Source: Halobacillus litoralis (GTDB lineage Bacteria > Bacillota > Bacilli > Bacillales > Halobacillaceae). From it: a stretch of 64,000 nt of DNA. The first letter of the stretch is position 1; each line of letters begins with the position of its first letter. Location of the stretch: contig NZ_CP129016.1 in assembly GCF_020524085.2 (NCBI RefSeq), forward strand, positions 129,001 through 193,000, in the 5' to 3' direction. Both the position numbers and the translations under genes were made by a program. This document shows positions 1 to 8,827 of the stretch, in pieces. A model generated the notes under the pieces. It worked only from the letters and a program-made list of their open reading frames with translations. It was not told the DNA's origin and did no database searches.

Positions 1-1637
1 TCGGCTCTGCTTCCATTGGATACTGGACAGAAGGAGCCATCCTCATCTTCATCTTTGCTCTAAGCGGAGCTCTGGAAACATATACGATGAACAAAAGCCA
101 TAAAGAGATCTCTTCGTTGATGAGTTTGCAGCCGGAAGAGGCCTTTCTTATTACAAATTCCGGGTATGAATGGGTACCTGTAAAGACGCTTCAGATCGGC
201 GATCAAATATTAATCAAACCCGGGGAGCGTGTCCCTGCAGATGGAAGGATTGTAAAAGGGAGTTCCACCTTAAATGAAAGTGCCATTACCGGTGAATCTC
301 TCCCGGTTAGCAAGAGTGAAACAGGAGAAGTTTTCGCAGGAACAATGAACGTTGACGGCAGTCTTGTCGTCTCTGTCACCAAAGCGTCGAATGAAACCCT
401 TTTTCAAAAAATCATTACCATGGTACAAAATGCTCAAAGTGAAAAATCCCCCTCACAATTGTTTATTGAGAGGTTCGAAAGTACGTATGTAAAAATTGTA
501 TTGGCCGTCGTAGGCCTTATGTTATTTCTCCCACACTTTCTATTCGGGTGGTCATGGATGGAAACGATTTACCGGGCCATGATTCTCCTTGTCGTCGCAT
601 CTCCATGTGCCCTTGTCGCTTCCATCATGCCTGCAACATTGTCAGCCATATCCAAAGGGGCCCGCCATGGGATTTTGTTCAAGGGGGGCGTACACCTTGA
701 ACACCTCTCTCATCTAAAAGCAATCGCTTTTGATAAAACGGGGACGCTTACAAAAGGAGAGCCGGAAGTCACTGACTTTCTTCCGTTAGAATTGGGCATG
801 GAACATTCCATTCTTTCGATCGTTTCTTCCATTGAAAACGAATCCAACCACCCTCTCGCTCAAGCGATAGTAAAGTATGCAAAGGAAAATGACTGTGCTT
901 TTTCTACAGTTGAAAGCGTCAAAGATCATAGCGGTATGGGTGTAAGTGGGCAATATGAGAACGAAGAGTGGAAAGTCGGAAAAGCCGATTTCGTTGGGAA
1001 AGAAGCAGCAACAGCGTACAAACATAACTACGCGGAAGTACTGGCCTCGGAAGGAAAGACTGTGATTTTCGTAGCAAAGAGTGAGCAAATCGTCGCCCTC
1101 TTCGCCTTGAAAGATACGGTTCGAAAAGAAGCGAAAGAAGCGATTTCAACCTTAAGGGCGCATGAAATTTACACCATGATGTTGACAGGTGACAATGATC
1201 GAACAGCAAAAGCCATTGCTGAAGAAGTGGGAATGGATAACTATATTGCGGAGTGTATGCCTGACCAAAAACTCCAGTAAATCAAAACTTTAAAAGAACA
1301 TTTCTCTCATGTCGCTATGGTCGGTGACGGCATCAATGATGCCCCCGCTCTTGCTGAAGCTGATGTCGGTGTCGCGATGGGAGAAGGTACAGATGTCGCG
1401 CTGGAAACGGCCGATGTGGTCTTAATGAAAAATGACCTCCCGAAAATTGGTGAAGCTATTGATGTTTCTAGAAAAATGAACAAAATCATTAAACAGAACA
1501 TTATTTTCTCCATAACCGTGATCATGCTCTTAATTGTAAGCAATTTCTTACAGGTCCTTGACCTTCCTTTAGGTGTCATCGGTCATGAAGGAAGTACGAT
1601 TCTCGTGATATTAAATGGACTCCGACTATTAAAATAA
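1..1637 (+). pseudogene. zosA: Heavy-metal P-type ATPase (ZosA/CadA-like), 5' truncated and interrupted
   Basis: Metal-exporting or importing P1B ATPase of the membrane. The reading frame is open from base 3, so the N-terminal part (roughly 95 residues compared with about 637 in B. subtilis ZosA) lies outside the window. Visible in order: the actuator TGES motif near 290, a membrane metal-site motif SPCAL near 600 (as in ZosA, in place of the usual CPC), the phosphorylation motif DKTGT at 732-746, an SNHPLAQA nucleotide-binding motif, and GDGINDAP at 1322-1345. Frame 3 is broken once, by TAA at 1278-1280 (KLQ-stop-IKTLKEH), where AAA (Lys) is expected; the same frame then continues intact to 1637. 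One substitution therefore separates this from a full gene: recent nonsense mutation or base-call error. The metal cannot be read from the sequence. Confidence 0.85.
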
Positions 1638-1642
1638 TGAAG

Positions 1643-1673
1643 AAAGGCGGAACCTTGGAAGGTTCCGCCTTTT
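1643..1673 (+). terminator. Intrinsic terminator after the P-type ATPase
   Basis: Near-perfect hairpin (AAGGCGGAACC / GGTTCCGCCTT) followed by TTTT, a few bases after the ATPase stop codon. The neighbouring gene converges on it. Confidence 0.85.
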
Positions 1674-1683
1674 CATATATGTG

Positions 1684-2514
1684 CTATCCCCATGTCTCTT
1701 TCGTCCTACGATGATGGCTCATGGCATTGATCTCCCCTCCCAGAATAATGACGACTCCTGAAAGGTATAACCAAATCATAAGCACAATCACTGTACCTAA
1801 ACTCCCATATGTCGCAGAGAAATTCCCTAGACTACTCACATAAAAAGAAAACAACAGGGAAACTAACTGCCAGCAGAATGTCGCAAACACTGCACCTGGA
1901 ACGGTATCACGGTATTTTAACCGTTTATTTGGTGCCATGACATACAAAAAAGACAAGACGATGTAAAAGATGATGGATGAAATGACCCACCTCATCCCAT
2001 TCCATAACGTCAAAAAGTTTTCAGATAGTCCGAAGACGGAAAACAGTTGGATGCCGATCGTATGACCGAGAACAGGCAGCAGAAAAGCAATCCCGATGAC
2101 GAAAACCATGGCCACTGTCAGGACTATCGCTATGATGCGCGATACGAAAAACGACCGGTTCTCCCTTACGTTATGAGCACGATTGAATGCGCGCATAATG
2201 GCGTTGACACCATTAGACGCGGCCCAAAGGGTCCCTAGTAAACCAATGGATAGTAAACTGCCATTTTCGCTGCTTAATAAGGACGAAACGTTTTCGGTAA
2301 TCAAATCGAATGTTTCAGGTGGCGCATAGGTACTGACGAAAGCAAGTACTCGTTCTTCGTCAATATGTAAATATCCGAGCAGTGTAAGCAGGAATATCAT
2401 AAAAGGAAACAAAGATAGTAGAAAAAAATACGACAGTTGAGCTGCCATCCCTCCGACATCATCTTCACCGAAGCGAGTAAACAGCTCTTTGCCAAAATTC
2501 TTGATGGTCTTCAC
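1684..2514 (-). CDS. YihY/BrkB-family membrane protein
   Basis: 276-residue polytopic membrane protein of the YihY/UPF0761 family (formerly and wrongly called RNase BN). It has the family start with FGEDDVGGMAAQLSYFFLLS near residues 16-35, about six hydrophobic segments, and a late YGSLGTVIVLMIWLY segment. The function of the family is unsettled; a transport role is often assumed. It is the last gene of a three-gene leftward operon after an LMW phosphatase and a small YtxH-like protein. I recall the same order in B. subtilis as yfkJ-yfkI-yfkH, so this is probably the YfkH counterpart. Confidence 0.85.
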   Translation of the reverse strand: MKTIKNFGKELFTRFGEDDVGGMAAQLSYFFLLSLFPFMIFLLTLLGYLHIDEERVLAFVSTYAPPETFDLITENVSSLLSSENGSLLSIGLLGTLWAASNGVNAIMRAFNRAHNVRENRSFFVSRIIAIVLTVAMVFVIGIAFLLPVLGHTIGIQLFSVFGLSENFLTLWNGMRWVISSIIFYIVLSFLYVMAPNKRLKYRDTVPGAVFATFCWQLVSLLFSFYVSSLGNFSATYGSLGTVIVLMIWLYLSGVVIILGGEINAMSHHRRTKETWG

Positions 2515-2536
2515 AATATTCCCTCACCTCTTGTGA

Positions 2537-2866
2537 TCAAGAAGCTTCTTTTGAATCGTCGACAGCTTTAAGCTGCTCTTTCACTTCTTGATTGATTTCC
2601 CCTACTTTATTCAGCATACTCTCCGCCTTGTCTAATAATTCCAGAAGATCTTCCACTCCTTTATTCACCTGGGCAGAAAAAGCCTCATAATTCACTCGAA
2701 TTCTGTGGATCGCCTCTGAAGGCTGCTTCACAAAACTTTGACACTTCGAACCTGTAGCGCGCGATTTCTCTCCTACATACTGTCGCGTATCTCTGTCCAA
2801 TAGAGCAGCGATTCCCCCCACCAAAGCTCCGACAAGTACACCTTTCCAAAGTTTACTCTGTCCCAT
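2537..2866 (-). CDS. Small YtxH-like anchored protein (YfkI position)
   Basis: About 109 residues. A glycine-rich hydrophobic segment lies close to the N-terminus (WKGVLVGALVGGIAALLD), followed by a charged, probably helical tail with heptad-like leucines. This is the general plan of YtxH-domain proteins. I start it at the ATG preceded by TGAGGAGGA rather than at an upstream ATG that overlaps this ribosome-binding site. It lies between the LMW protein-tyrosine phosphatase and the YihY protein with short gaps, so the three are probably co-transcribed. No enzymatic motif is visible. It may be a membrane-associated stress protein, which is inference. Confidence 0.7.
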   Translation of the reverse strand: MGQSKLWKGVLVGALVGGIAALLDRDTRQYVGEKSRATGSKCQSFVKQPSEAIHRIRVNYEAFSAQVNKGVEDLLELLDKAESMLNKVGEINQEVKEQLKAVDDSKEAS

Positions 2867-2877
2867 AAACATCCTCC

Positions 2878-3345
2878 TCAAAGATTATGATCATTTTTTA
2901 TTTTTTCTAAAAGTTTATAACATCCATCATGGACGAGGTCATACACATATTCAAAATTACCTGTGAAATACGGGTCAGGCACTTCACTTTCCTTCGAATG
3001 AGGAACAAAGTCCAGCAGTTTAGCGACCACTACACCATTTTTCTCTCGAATTCCTTTCAAGTCCTGGATGTTTTTATCATCCATCGCAATCAAGTAATCA
3101 AAGTCATCCCAGTCAGATTCCTTCACTTGCCTTGCACTCATGCCCTCATAAGAGATGCTTTTCTCATCAAGGATTTCCCGTGTCCCTTCGTGAGGTTCAG
3201 CTCCGATATGCCAATGGCCGATCCCTGCAGAATCGACGGTTATTTTCTCATCCAATCCTTCTTTATTCACAAGATCTTTAAAAATAGCTTCTGCCATAGG
3301 TGAACGACATATGTTACCAAGGCAGACAAATAATACACGAATCAT
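2878..3345 (-). CDS. yfkJ: Low-molecular-weight protein-tyrosine phosphatase
   Basis: 155 residues with the full LMW-PTP plan: the P-loop C-x5-R-S at residues 8-15 (CLGNICRS) at the extreme N-terminus, and the DPY general-acid motif near residue 123 (VPDPYFTGNF). It dephosphorylates phosphotyrosine and possibly phosphoarginine through a cysteinyl-phosphate intermediate in the cytosol. The start is supported by GGAGG nine bases upstream of ATG. It leads the operon with the YtxH-like and YihY genes, the arrangement of B. subtilis yfkJ. The other Bacillus LMW-PTP, YwlE, is a phosphoarginine phosphatase; the operon context favours YfkJ here. Confidence 0.9.
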   Translation of the reverse strand: MIRVLFVCLGNICRSPMAEAIFKDLVNKEGLDEKITVDSAGIGHWHIGAEPHEGTREILDEKSISYEGMSARQVKESDWDDFDYLIAMDDKNIQDLKGIREKNGVVVAKLLDFVPHSKESEVPDPYFTGNFEYVYDLVHDGCYKLLEKIKNDHNL

Positions 3346-3494
3346 AACTATGTTCCTCCAATGTAGTATTTCTCATCTGTTTATTTTCTATGAAAGCGTC
3401 GAAAATCCTGCCAAACTAAAACAGTTCACCCAAATATCTTCCCTTTTTATGTCGAAATCAACCGTTCTTTTTTAATTTTTGTACGGAAATAACC

Positions 3495-3523
3495 TTGACA
3501 TTTGTTTCTAATTTTCGGAATAT
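3495..3523 (+). promoter_or_regulatory. Sigma-A type promoter of the AGCS symporter
   Basis: TTGACA at 3495-3500, a 17-base spacer, then GAATAT at 3518-3523, about 40 bases before the symporter start codon. Confidence 0.55.
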
Positions 3524-3567
3524 TTAATATATGGACAAATACTAAATATATGGATAGGGGGAAGATG

Positions 3568-4959
3568 ATGGGTGAAGGTAGTGCACTACACAGTTTTTTA
3601 AGTGAATTAAGTGGAATCGTCTGGGGACCGTTTCTCTTAATTTTATTAGTCGGAACAGGGGTTTACTTAACACTTCGTCTCGGGTTTCTTCAATTTAAAA
3701 CGCTCCCGTACGCTCTAAAACTTGCTTTCAAACCAAGCAAAGAGAAGAAAAAGAATGAAAAGGGGGATATTTCGCATTACCAGGCTCTCACAACAGCTCT
3801 TGCGGCAACCATCGGAACAGGAAACATTGCTGGTGTAGCAACGGCCGTTGTCCTAGGGGGACCAGGCGCCGTTTTCTGGATGTGGGTGACAGCTGTTTTT
3901 GGTATGGCGACGAAATATGCTGAAGCTGTACTAGCCGTTAAATACAGAATTGAAGGGAAAAACGGTGAAATGTCCGGCGGACCGATGTATTATTTGTCCC
4001 GCGGTTTGAAAACAAAGTGGCTAGGACGCCCTCTTGGTTTCTTGTTCGCGATCTTCGGTGCTGTCGCTGCATTCGGAATCGGAAACATGGTACAGTCCAA
4101 CTCCGTTTCCGATGTAATGGAAGGCACGTTTAATGTTTCTCCATGGGTGACGGGTATTCTGTTGACCCTCTTAGCTGGTTTAGTATTGCTCGGAGGAATT
4201 AAAAGTATCGGGAAAGTCACGGCTTTCTTTGTTCCAATCATGGCTATCTTCTATGTCATTGGTGCATTAATCATACTTATTCTCAATTACAATATGGTCA
4301 TCCCAGCATTCGGAACCATCTTTAACGATGCATTTACAGCGAGCGCTCTTGGTGGCGGTCTACTCGGAACAGTCATTCGTTATGGTGTCGCACGTGGTGT
4401 GTTCTCCAATGAAGCAGGTCTCGGTTCTGCGCCGATTGCTGCAGCTGCCGCGCGTACGGACTATGCCGGGCGTCAAGCACTCGTTTCGATGACTCAAGTA
4501 TTCATTGATACCATTATTGTTTGTACAATGACAGGTCTAACGATTGTCATGGCTGGTCAATATCAAGGCGGCCTGGATGGCGCCGACTTGACTTCTACCT
4601 CCTTCCAAATTTTCCTTGGTGATGTAGGAGCATATATTGTTACCATAGGCTTAGTCTTCTTTGCCTTCTCTACCATTGTCGGTTGGTCCTACTATGGAGA
4701 AAAGTGCTTCGGCTATTTGACGAAACAGCGATTCATTGGTGTTTACAAAATTGTATTCGTAGCGTTTGTCCTTGTAGGTGCCGTGTCTCAACTTAGCACA
4801 GTGTGGGTTTTCGCTGACGTGATGAATGGCTTAATGGCCTTCCCGAACTTGATCGGACTATTACTCCTATCCGGTGTCGTAGCTGCCGAAACGAACAAGT
4901 TCCTGAAAGTCGCCAAAAAAGAAAAACAACAAGAACGCGAACAACGGCAAGCCGGTTAA
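3568..4959 (+). CDS. Sodium:alanine/glycine symporter (AGCS family, AlsT-like)
   Basis: About 463 residues and roughly ten membrane segments. Characteristic AGCS stretches include TTALAATIGTGNIAGVATA, the GPGAVFWMWVTAVFGMATKYAE loop (read in two parts), SGGPMYY, GVARGVFSNEAGLGSAPIAA and a late GWSYYGEKC. It imports small neutral amino acids such as alanine, glycine or glutamine with Na+. I choose the second ATG of an adjacent pair because its distance from the AGGGGG ribosome-binding site is better; 3565 is possible. A further upstream ATG would place the start inside the promoter. The gene is monocistronic, between its own promoter and a strong terminator. The substrate cannot be decided from sequence; AlsT and GlnT are the nearest B. 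subtilis names. Confidence 0.9.
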   Translation: MGEGSALHSFLSELSGIVWGPFLLILLVGTGVYLTLRLGFLQFKTLPYALKLAFKPSKEKKKNEKGDISHYQALTTALAATIGTGNIAGVATAVVLGGPGAVFWMWVTAVFGMATKYAEAVLAVKYRIEGKNGEMSGGPMYYLSRGLKTKWLGRPLGFLFAIFGAVAAFGIGNMVQSNSVSDVMEGTFNVSPWVTGILLTLLAGLVLLGGIKSIGKVTAFFVPIMAIFYVIGALIILILNYNMVIPAFGTIFNDAFTASALGGGLLGTVIRYGVARGVFSNEAGLGSAPIAAAAARTDYAGRQALVSMTQVFIDTIIVCTMTGLTIVMAGQYQGGLDGADLTSTSFQIFLGDVGAYIVTIGLVFFAFSTIVGWSYYGEKCFGYLTKQRFIGVYKIVFVAFVLVGAVSQLSTVWVFADVMNGLMAFPNLIGLLLLSGVVAAETNKFLKVAKKEKQQEREQRQAG

Positions 4960-4983
4960 CCTTGAATACTAATCTCTCATTCA

Positions 4984-5025
4984 AAAAGAGCTTACCACAC
5001 TACGTTGCGGTAAGCTCTTTTTTTA
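4984..5025 (+). terminator. Intrinsic terminator after the AGCS symporter
   Basis: AAGAGCTTACC / GGTAAGCTCTT hairpin followed by seven T. Confidence 0.85.
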
Positions 5026-5085
5026 GTGTAAACTCAACTACTGGGAAGCTCCTTATATTAAGTAGGATTAATGAAGGCATCGGAA

Positions 5086-5553
5086 TTACAACTTAACTAA
5101 TCCACCCACCACCCACAGAATGATCAGAAACGATAACCCTATTCCTATCGGTAAAAGGAAGCTACGATACACAATTCCCCAAGTGAAATGTTTTTTTCTC
5201 CTTTTTAAGAACAGATCAACGGCAAAGAAAATAAAAGCCGCCCCCAAGCTGACCCACATAAAAATAAGTCCAAAAAACATATGCAATAAACCTGAAAACA
5301 ACAATTTTGCTTTGGGCTGTCCAATGATTTTCGCTATATGTCCTCCTGCCCATTCACTCACAAAGGATGCGGCCACTCCGTACGAAAGAATCAATGGAAG
5401 ACTATACAACAAACCTACGGGTATAAGTAAAGTCACAGTATGTAGGTAAACTACTAAACCACTCTGCCCACTATCGAACGACATGATAAACCCTAGAACA
5501 ACGGCGTATATAGAACTTGTGATAGAACCGGTTACAAACTTTCTTTTTAACAA
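5086..5553 (-). CDS. Hypothetical four-to-five-TM membrane protein
   Basis: 155 residues from a TTG start that sits seven bases after AGGAGG; an upstream ATG in the same frame overlaps that site and is unlikely. At least four hydrophobic segments are visible (SIYAVVLGFIMSF, VTLLIPVGLLYSLPLILSYG, LLHMFFGLIFMWVSLGAAFIFF, LLPIGIGLSFLIILWVVGGLV), with a basic loop KRRKKHF before the last. No family is recognised. It stands alone between the symporter terminator and a leftward SRAP gene. Confidence 0.6.
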   Translation of the reverse strand: MLKRKFVTGSITSSIYAVVLGFIMSFDSGQSGLVVYLHTVTLLIPVGLLYSLPLILSYGVAASFVSEWAGGHIAKIIGQPKAKLLFSGLLHMFFGLIFMWVSLGAAFIFFAVDLFLKRRKKHFTWGIVYRSFLLPIGIGLSFLIILWVVGGLVKL

Positions 5554-5700
5554 ATATAATCCTCCTTCTCCGCAAAACACTATTATGGTACTTTACTGGA
5601 CTTTGCGGAAAAAGAGGTAAATAAATCCATCCAAACTCTACACCTTGCATTTCCATGATTATTTTATTACACACCCTGATTCATCCTTTAGAAATAATCG

Positions 5701-6366
5701 TTATGCTAGCGGAGCGATGCAGTCAGGGCCTTCGTTTTTAGCTGAGTTGACGTAGTCGCTAACTTCATAGGCACGAAGATCGTCCATTGTCAGTTGTTCA
5801 ACAAAACCATTGGCATCCGAAGGCGACCATTTCACTGGTTCAATCCACTGATCCTCTTTTCCTTTTGGCAGGATGACAGGCATACGGTTGTGAATCGGAG
5901 CCATGAAATCATTCGCATCCTGAGTGAGAATCGTACAGGTGTAAAGGGGGGCTTCATCCCCTTCCCATTGGTCCCACAAACCGGCAAAAGCAAAAAGTGA
6001 ACGTTTTTCAGGTTGGATCCGCACAGGTTGTTTTCCTGATTCGGTCTTTTGCCACTCATAAAAACTATCCGCTACAATTAAGCAGCGCTTCTGGCTCATC
6101 AGCCTTTTGTAGCTGGGCTTTTCATGAGCAGTTTCACTTCTTGCGTTTATCATTTTATAGCCGATTTTAGGATCTTTGGACCACGATGGGACAAGCCCCC
6201 ACTTCATATAACCTGCGCGCTTTCGCTTTCCATCATGAATGACCGCCAGCACCTTTTGACCTGGTGCGATGTTGTACCGTGGTTGATAACCATCGATCGG
6301 TCTTTCGATTCCGTACTCTTTCAATATTTCCGCTTCTTCAGCTAACAACGTGTACCTTCCACACAT
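5701..6366 (-). CDS. SOS response-associated peptidase (SRAP/YedK/HMCES)
   Basis: 221 residues starting MCGRY: after Met removal Cys2 is the nucleophile that forms a thiazolidine crosslink with abasic sites in single-stranded DNA, shielding them from strand breakage. Other SRAP signatures are present: NIAPGQ near residue 33, KMINARSET near 72, FYEWQ near 102 and HNRMPVIL near 160. The family role (abasic-site protection and self-reversal) is known for E. coli YedK and human HMCES. No LexA-type box was recognised upstream, so SOS control is not shown here. Confidence 0.92.
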   Translation of the reverse strand: MCGRYTLLAEEAEILKEYGIERPIDGYQPRYNIAPGQKVLAVIHDGKRKRAGYMKWGLVPSWSKDPKIGYKMINARSETAHEKPSYKRLMSQKRCLIVADSFYEWQKTESGKQPVRIQPEKRSLFAFAGLWDQWEGDEAPLYTCTILTQDANDFMAPIHNRMPVILPKGKEDQWIEPVKWSPSDANGFVEQLTMDDLRAYEVSDYVNSAKNEGPDCIAPLA

Positions 6367-6435
6367 ATCATCGCCTCCTTTTCGTTATCTCATGACCATC
6401 TCAACCATTGATGAATATAAAAATTCCGGCGTCAT

Positions 6436-6807
6436 TTAAAATCCGAAACGCCGGTCAATTTTGCTTTGATATTGTTTTAATGCCCCTGATTGGTTCATCT
6501 TCCTCTTTTCCATCATCATATCAAAGCGAAGCTTTTTCTCTTTCCATTCCTTTTTATAATGAGCGGATAACATCGGATCTTTAATCTCAGCTAAAAGATC
6601 TTCAATTTCTACCATTTCTTTTTTCAGGATCATTTCTTCAGGCAACATGTTAGCATTTTTCAAAATCCGGTAACTGTTTCTAAGTTCTGGAGGCAGATGA
6701 GCGAATTCGTCTTTGGGAAGTGGCTTTCCTTTCCCAGGTAAGTTGTCGAAATCCCCTTTTTTCATGGATTGTTTAATCTGCTCCTCAACCAAATGTCCAT
6801 AATCCAT
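6436..6807 (-). CDS. DUF1992 (DnaJ-homologue subfamily C 28 type) protein
   Basis: 123 residues matching the DUF1992 domain: an N-terminal helix EEQIKQSMKKGDFDNLPGKG, the conserved GKPL motif, and a PPELRNSYRILKNANMLPEE motif. The C-terminal half is strongly charged and helical. The cellular role is unknown; in some bacteria the domain is linked to J-proteins, but no J-domain is present here. It lies 12 bases downstream of the deaminase gene and is probably co-transcribed with it. Confidence 0.8.
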   Translation of the reverse strand: MDYGHLVEEQIKQSMKKGDFDNLPGKGKPLPKDEFAHLPPELRNSYRILKNANMLPEEMILKKEMVEIEDLLAEIKDPMLSAHYKKEWKEKKLRFDMMMEKRKMNQSGALKQYQSKIDRRFGF

Positions 6808-6818
6808 CTTTCTGCCTC

Positions 6819-7274
6819 CTATCCTTTTTTCGTCGCATAGGCTTTCATTGCATCTAATTCACTATTTCCAATAGGTTCGTGGATCATTGTGATTTCCCTT
6901 TGGTTCTTTGGTTTTTCAAGGTCTCGATAAACTTTTTCTGAAAGGGCGAGCCCAACACGACTGGCATCTTCAACGGATTGGGAGTAGATGACTTTTTTTA
7001 AATTCGAGAAGTACATAGCGGTGAGACACATCGCGCAAGGTTCTCCGCTCGCATACATCGTACAATCACTTAAATCAATGGACCCCCGTGCTTGTTGAGC
7101 TTTCTTAATGGCTACCATTTCAGCATGAGCACTGACATCGGGGTGGAGATGAAGTTCGTTTACTCCTTCGGCAATGATTACTCCGTCACAAACAAGAACA
7201 GCTCCGAATGGGTGGCCTCCATCGTTTACATTTTCTAAAGCTAACTGCAAAGCCCGTTCTGAAAAAGGATTCAC
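6819..7274 (-). CDS. guaD: Nucleoside/guanine deaminase (GuaD-like)
   Basis: 151 residues of the zinc-dependent cytidine deaminase fold. HAEMVAIKKA near residue 51 gives the zinc-binding His and the proton-shuttling Glu; GEPCAMC near residue 81 gives the two zinc cysteines. The layout, with HPFGAVLV near residue 21 and a C-terminal helix after the core, resembles B. subtilis guanine deaminase GuaD (guanine to xanthine). A tRNA adenosine deaminase (TadA) is less likely because its RNA-binding signature is absent. The start is GTG, preceded by GAGGAGG. The substrate assignment is moderate. Confidence 0.75.
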   Translation of the reverse strand: MNPFSERALQLALENVNDGGHPFGAVLVCDGVIIAEGVNELHLHPDVSAHAEMVAIKKAQQARGSIDLSDCTMYASGEPCAMCLTAMYFSNLKKVIYSQSVEDASRVGLALSEKVYRDLEKPKNQREITMIHEPIGNSELDAMKAYATKKG

Positions 7275-7289
7275 GCTCTCTTCCTCCTC

Positions 7290-7931
7290 TCATTTTTGGA
7301 GACGTTTGTTCAGCGATTGCTTCAAACCACCGGCCAATGGTTCAACAGCCACAATCCGTCTAATTTCAGTGGCGTTATCTCGATCATGGTAGCGCACCTC
7401 ATTGACATCATTCACTGTCACTTCATCAGGATGAGGCTCAATTAAGGTCATGTAGTCCCCAGAAGTCACGTTCCCCTCCCGTAACACTCTTAAATAAAAA
7501 CCCGAGAATCCTTTCTCCATGACACGTGCCGGAAAATCATCAATCCCATGAGTTCGCGCTATAATATAGCACGGCTTTCTGGGCTCAGACACTTGCAGGA
7601 TGGCTTCTCCTAGCTGAAAAATATCGCCGATGCGGATATCACGTTCGTCAATCCCTTCTACCGTCAAGTTTTCACCGAAAGAAGGAAAAGAAAATTCTTG
7701 ACCGTAATGATCTTCCCAGTGCCTGTAGTGCTGGGCGGGATAAAGGCATACGGCTTTATCCCGGCCGCCATGATTCTTTTTATCGGCTTGTTCATCCCCT
7801 TCAAAGTTCAGACAAGTTAAATGGACAGGACCTTTGACAGGGGTTTTCCGGTAGGCACTGTTCAATTCCCCTTTATCCGTTTCATAGGTTTCCGGACGAC
7901 CGACATTCAAAGATAAGAGTTTATACTTCAC
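7290..7931 (-). CDS. MOSC domain protein (YiiM type)
   Basis: 213 residues: a MOSC beta-barrel with HGGRDKAV near residue 55, FGENLTVEG near 86 and the conserved sulfur-carrying cysteine in PRKPCY near residue 121, then a C-terminal three-helix extension as in E. coli YiiM. MOSC proteins move sulfur or bind molybdenum cofactor; YiiM reduces N-hydroxylated compounds. GTG start after GAGGGG. The start overlaps the end of the YkgJ-type gene by 11 bases, indicating translational coupling. Confidence 0.88.
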   Translation of the reverse strand: MKYKLLSLNVGRPETYETDKGELNSAYRKTPVKGPVHLTCLNFEGDEQADKKNHGGRDKAVCLYPAQHYRHWEDHYGQEFSFPSFGENLTVEGIDERDIRIGDIFQLGEAILQVSEPRKPCYIIARTHGIDDFPARVMEKGFSGFYLRVLREGNVTSGDYMTLIEPHPDEVTVNDVNEVRYHDRDNATEIRRIVAVEPLAGGLKQSLNKRLQK

Positions 7932-8664
7932 TTAAGGTCCCCTCTTTCCATTGCTTGATCCAAGCTGGGAGATAATCATAACTCCAAGCATCCATCGGAT
8001 AATCAACAAAAACATCTTCTCCATTTTCATAGAGCGCTTGTATTAACTCATTCATACTTCCGAAATAAAATTGATAGAGAAATTCATAGCTGAACGGTTC
8101 CTTTGGCATGTGCTGATCAGCACAAACCTGCGGATCGCTATAGTTCAAATAGGTACGACAAGGAATCGGCCGCACTTCATAAGCCATACACAATTGAGTT
8201 TCTGGATCCAACATCGGACAAGGCAGATTCAACCTTTTGTATTCCAGTTTTGTCTCTGGCGCTTCATAATCCATAACCATGGCTTTTTGCAGTTTGTCCT
8301 GCTGTTTTTCGTAATAACTTTCCCAATGGTCATAAATCGCTTTTTTTCGATCATCCGAAAAGTTCTCAATGGAACGAAACAGCATTTTCGCTTCCATTTT
8401 CGTAATGACAATCGGGAAATAGCAGCAAAAAGCACACCCCATAAAACAATTCGGCTTCATGGAGGTATATTCCTCCATCCGCTCAATTTCGTGGTCAACT
8501 TCGGTTAGCAATCGCTGAAAACCACTTAATATCACAGTTTCTGTATCTTGTTCACTGTCCAATAATTCATCAACAATCCCGTCAAAAAATGAAGGGTCGA
8601 TTTCATACGATTGGTTTATTTTTTCACACCGCTTTATAATTTCTTCATGTTTCAAAAAACTCAT
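7921..8664 (-). CDS. YkgJ-family cysteine cluster protein
   Basis: About 247 residues with a metal-chelating cysteine cluster: CFMGCAFCC in the middle, then CPML, LCMAY and IPCRTY. This is the YkgJ/Zn- or Fe-chelating pattern. The biochemical role is unknown. I start it at MSFLKHE because GAGGAG lies just upstream; the longer frame has no site. It is the first gene of a leftward run with MOSC and deaminase. Confidence 0.8.
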   Translation of the reverse strand: MSFLKHEEIIKRCEKINQSYEIDPSFFDGIVDELLDSEQDTETVILSGFQRLLTEVDHEIERMEEYTSMKPNCFMGCAFCCYFPIVITKMEAKMLFRSIENFSDDRKKAIYDHWESYYEKQQDKLQKAMVMDYEAPETKLEYKRLNLPCPMLDPETQLCMAYEVRPIPCRTYLNYSDPQVCADQHMPKEPFSYEFLYQFYFGSMNELIQALYENGEDVFVDYPMDAWSYDYLPAWIKQWKEGTLSEV

Positions 8665-8757
8665 AGTAAAACTCCTCTGTCTATCGTTAGTCCCATTATA
8701 CATGGGGGATGACATATGACACCACTTTCTCCCCGACCACGAATTTCCTGTTGTTCA

Positions 8758-8763
8758 ACCCCC
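8758..8763 (+). promoter_or_regulatory. ACCCCC element upstream of mreBH (possible sigma-I -35)
   Basis: ACCCCC followed by an A-run, about 65 bases before mreBH. B. subtilis mreBH is a known sigma-I target and sigma-I -35 regions are C-rich. No convincing CGAA-type -10 is seen at the expected distance, so this is tentative. Confidence 0.25.
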
Positions 8764-8827
8764 AAAAAAATCCTATGATATGAGAAGACATATAAATAGA
8801 ATATTTCACCTTTGGAGGTACGTCTAC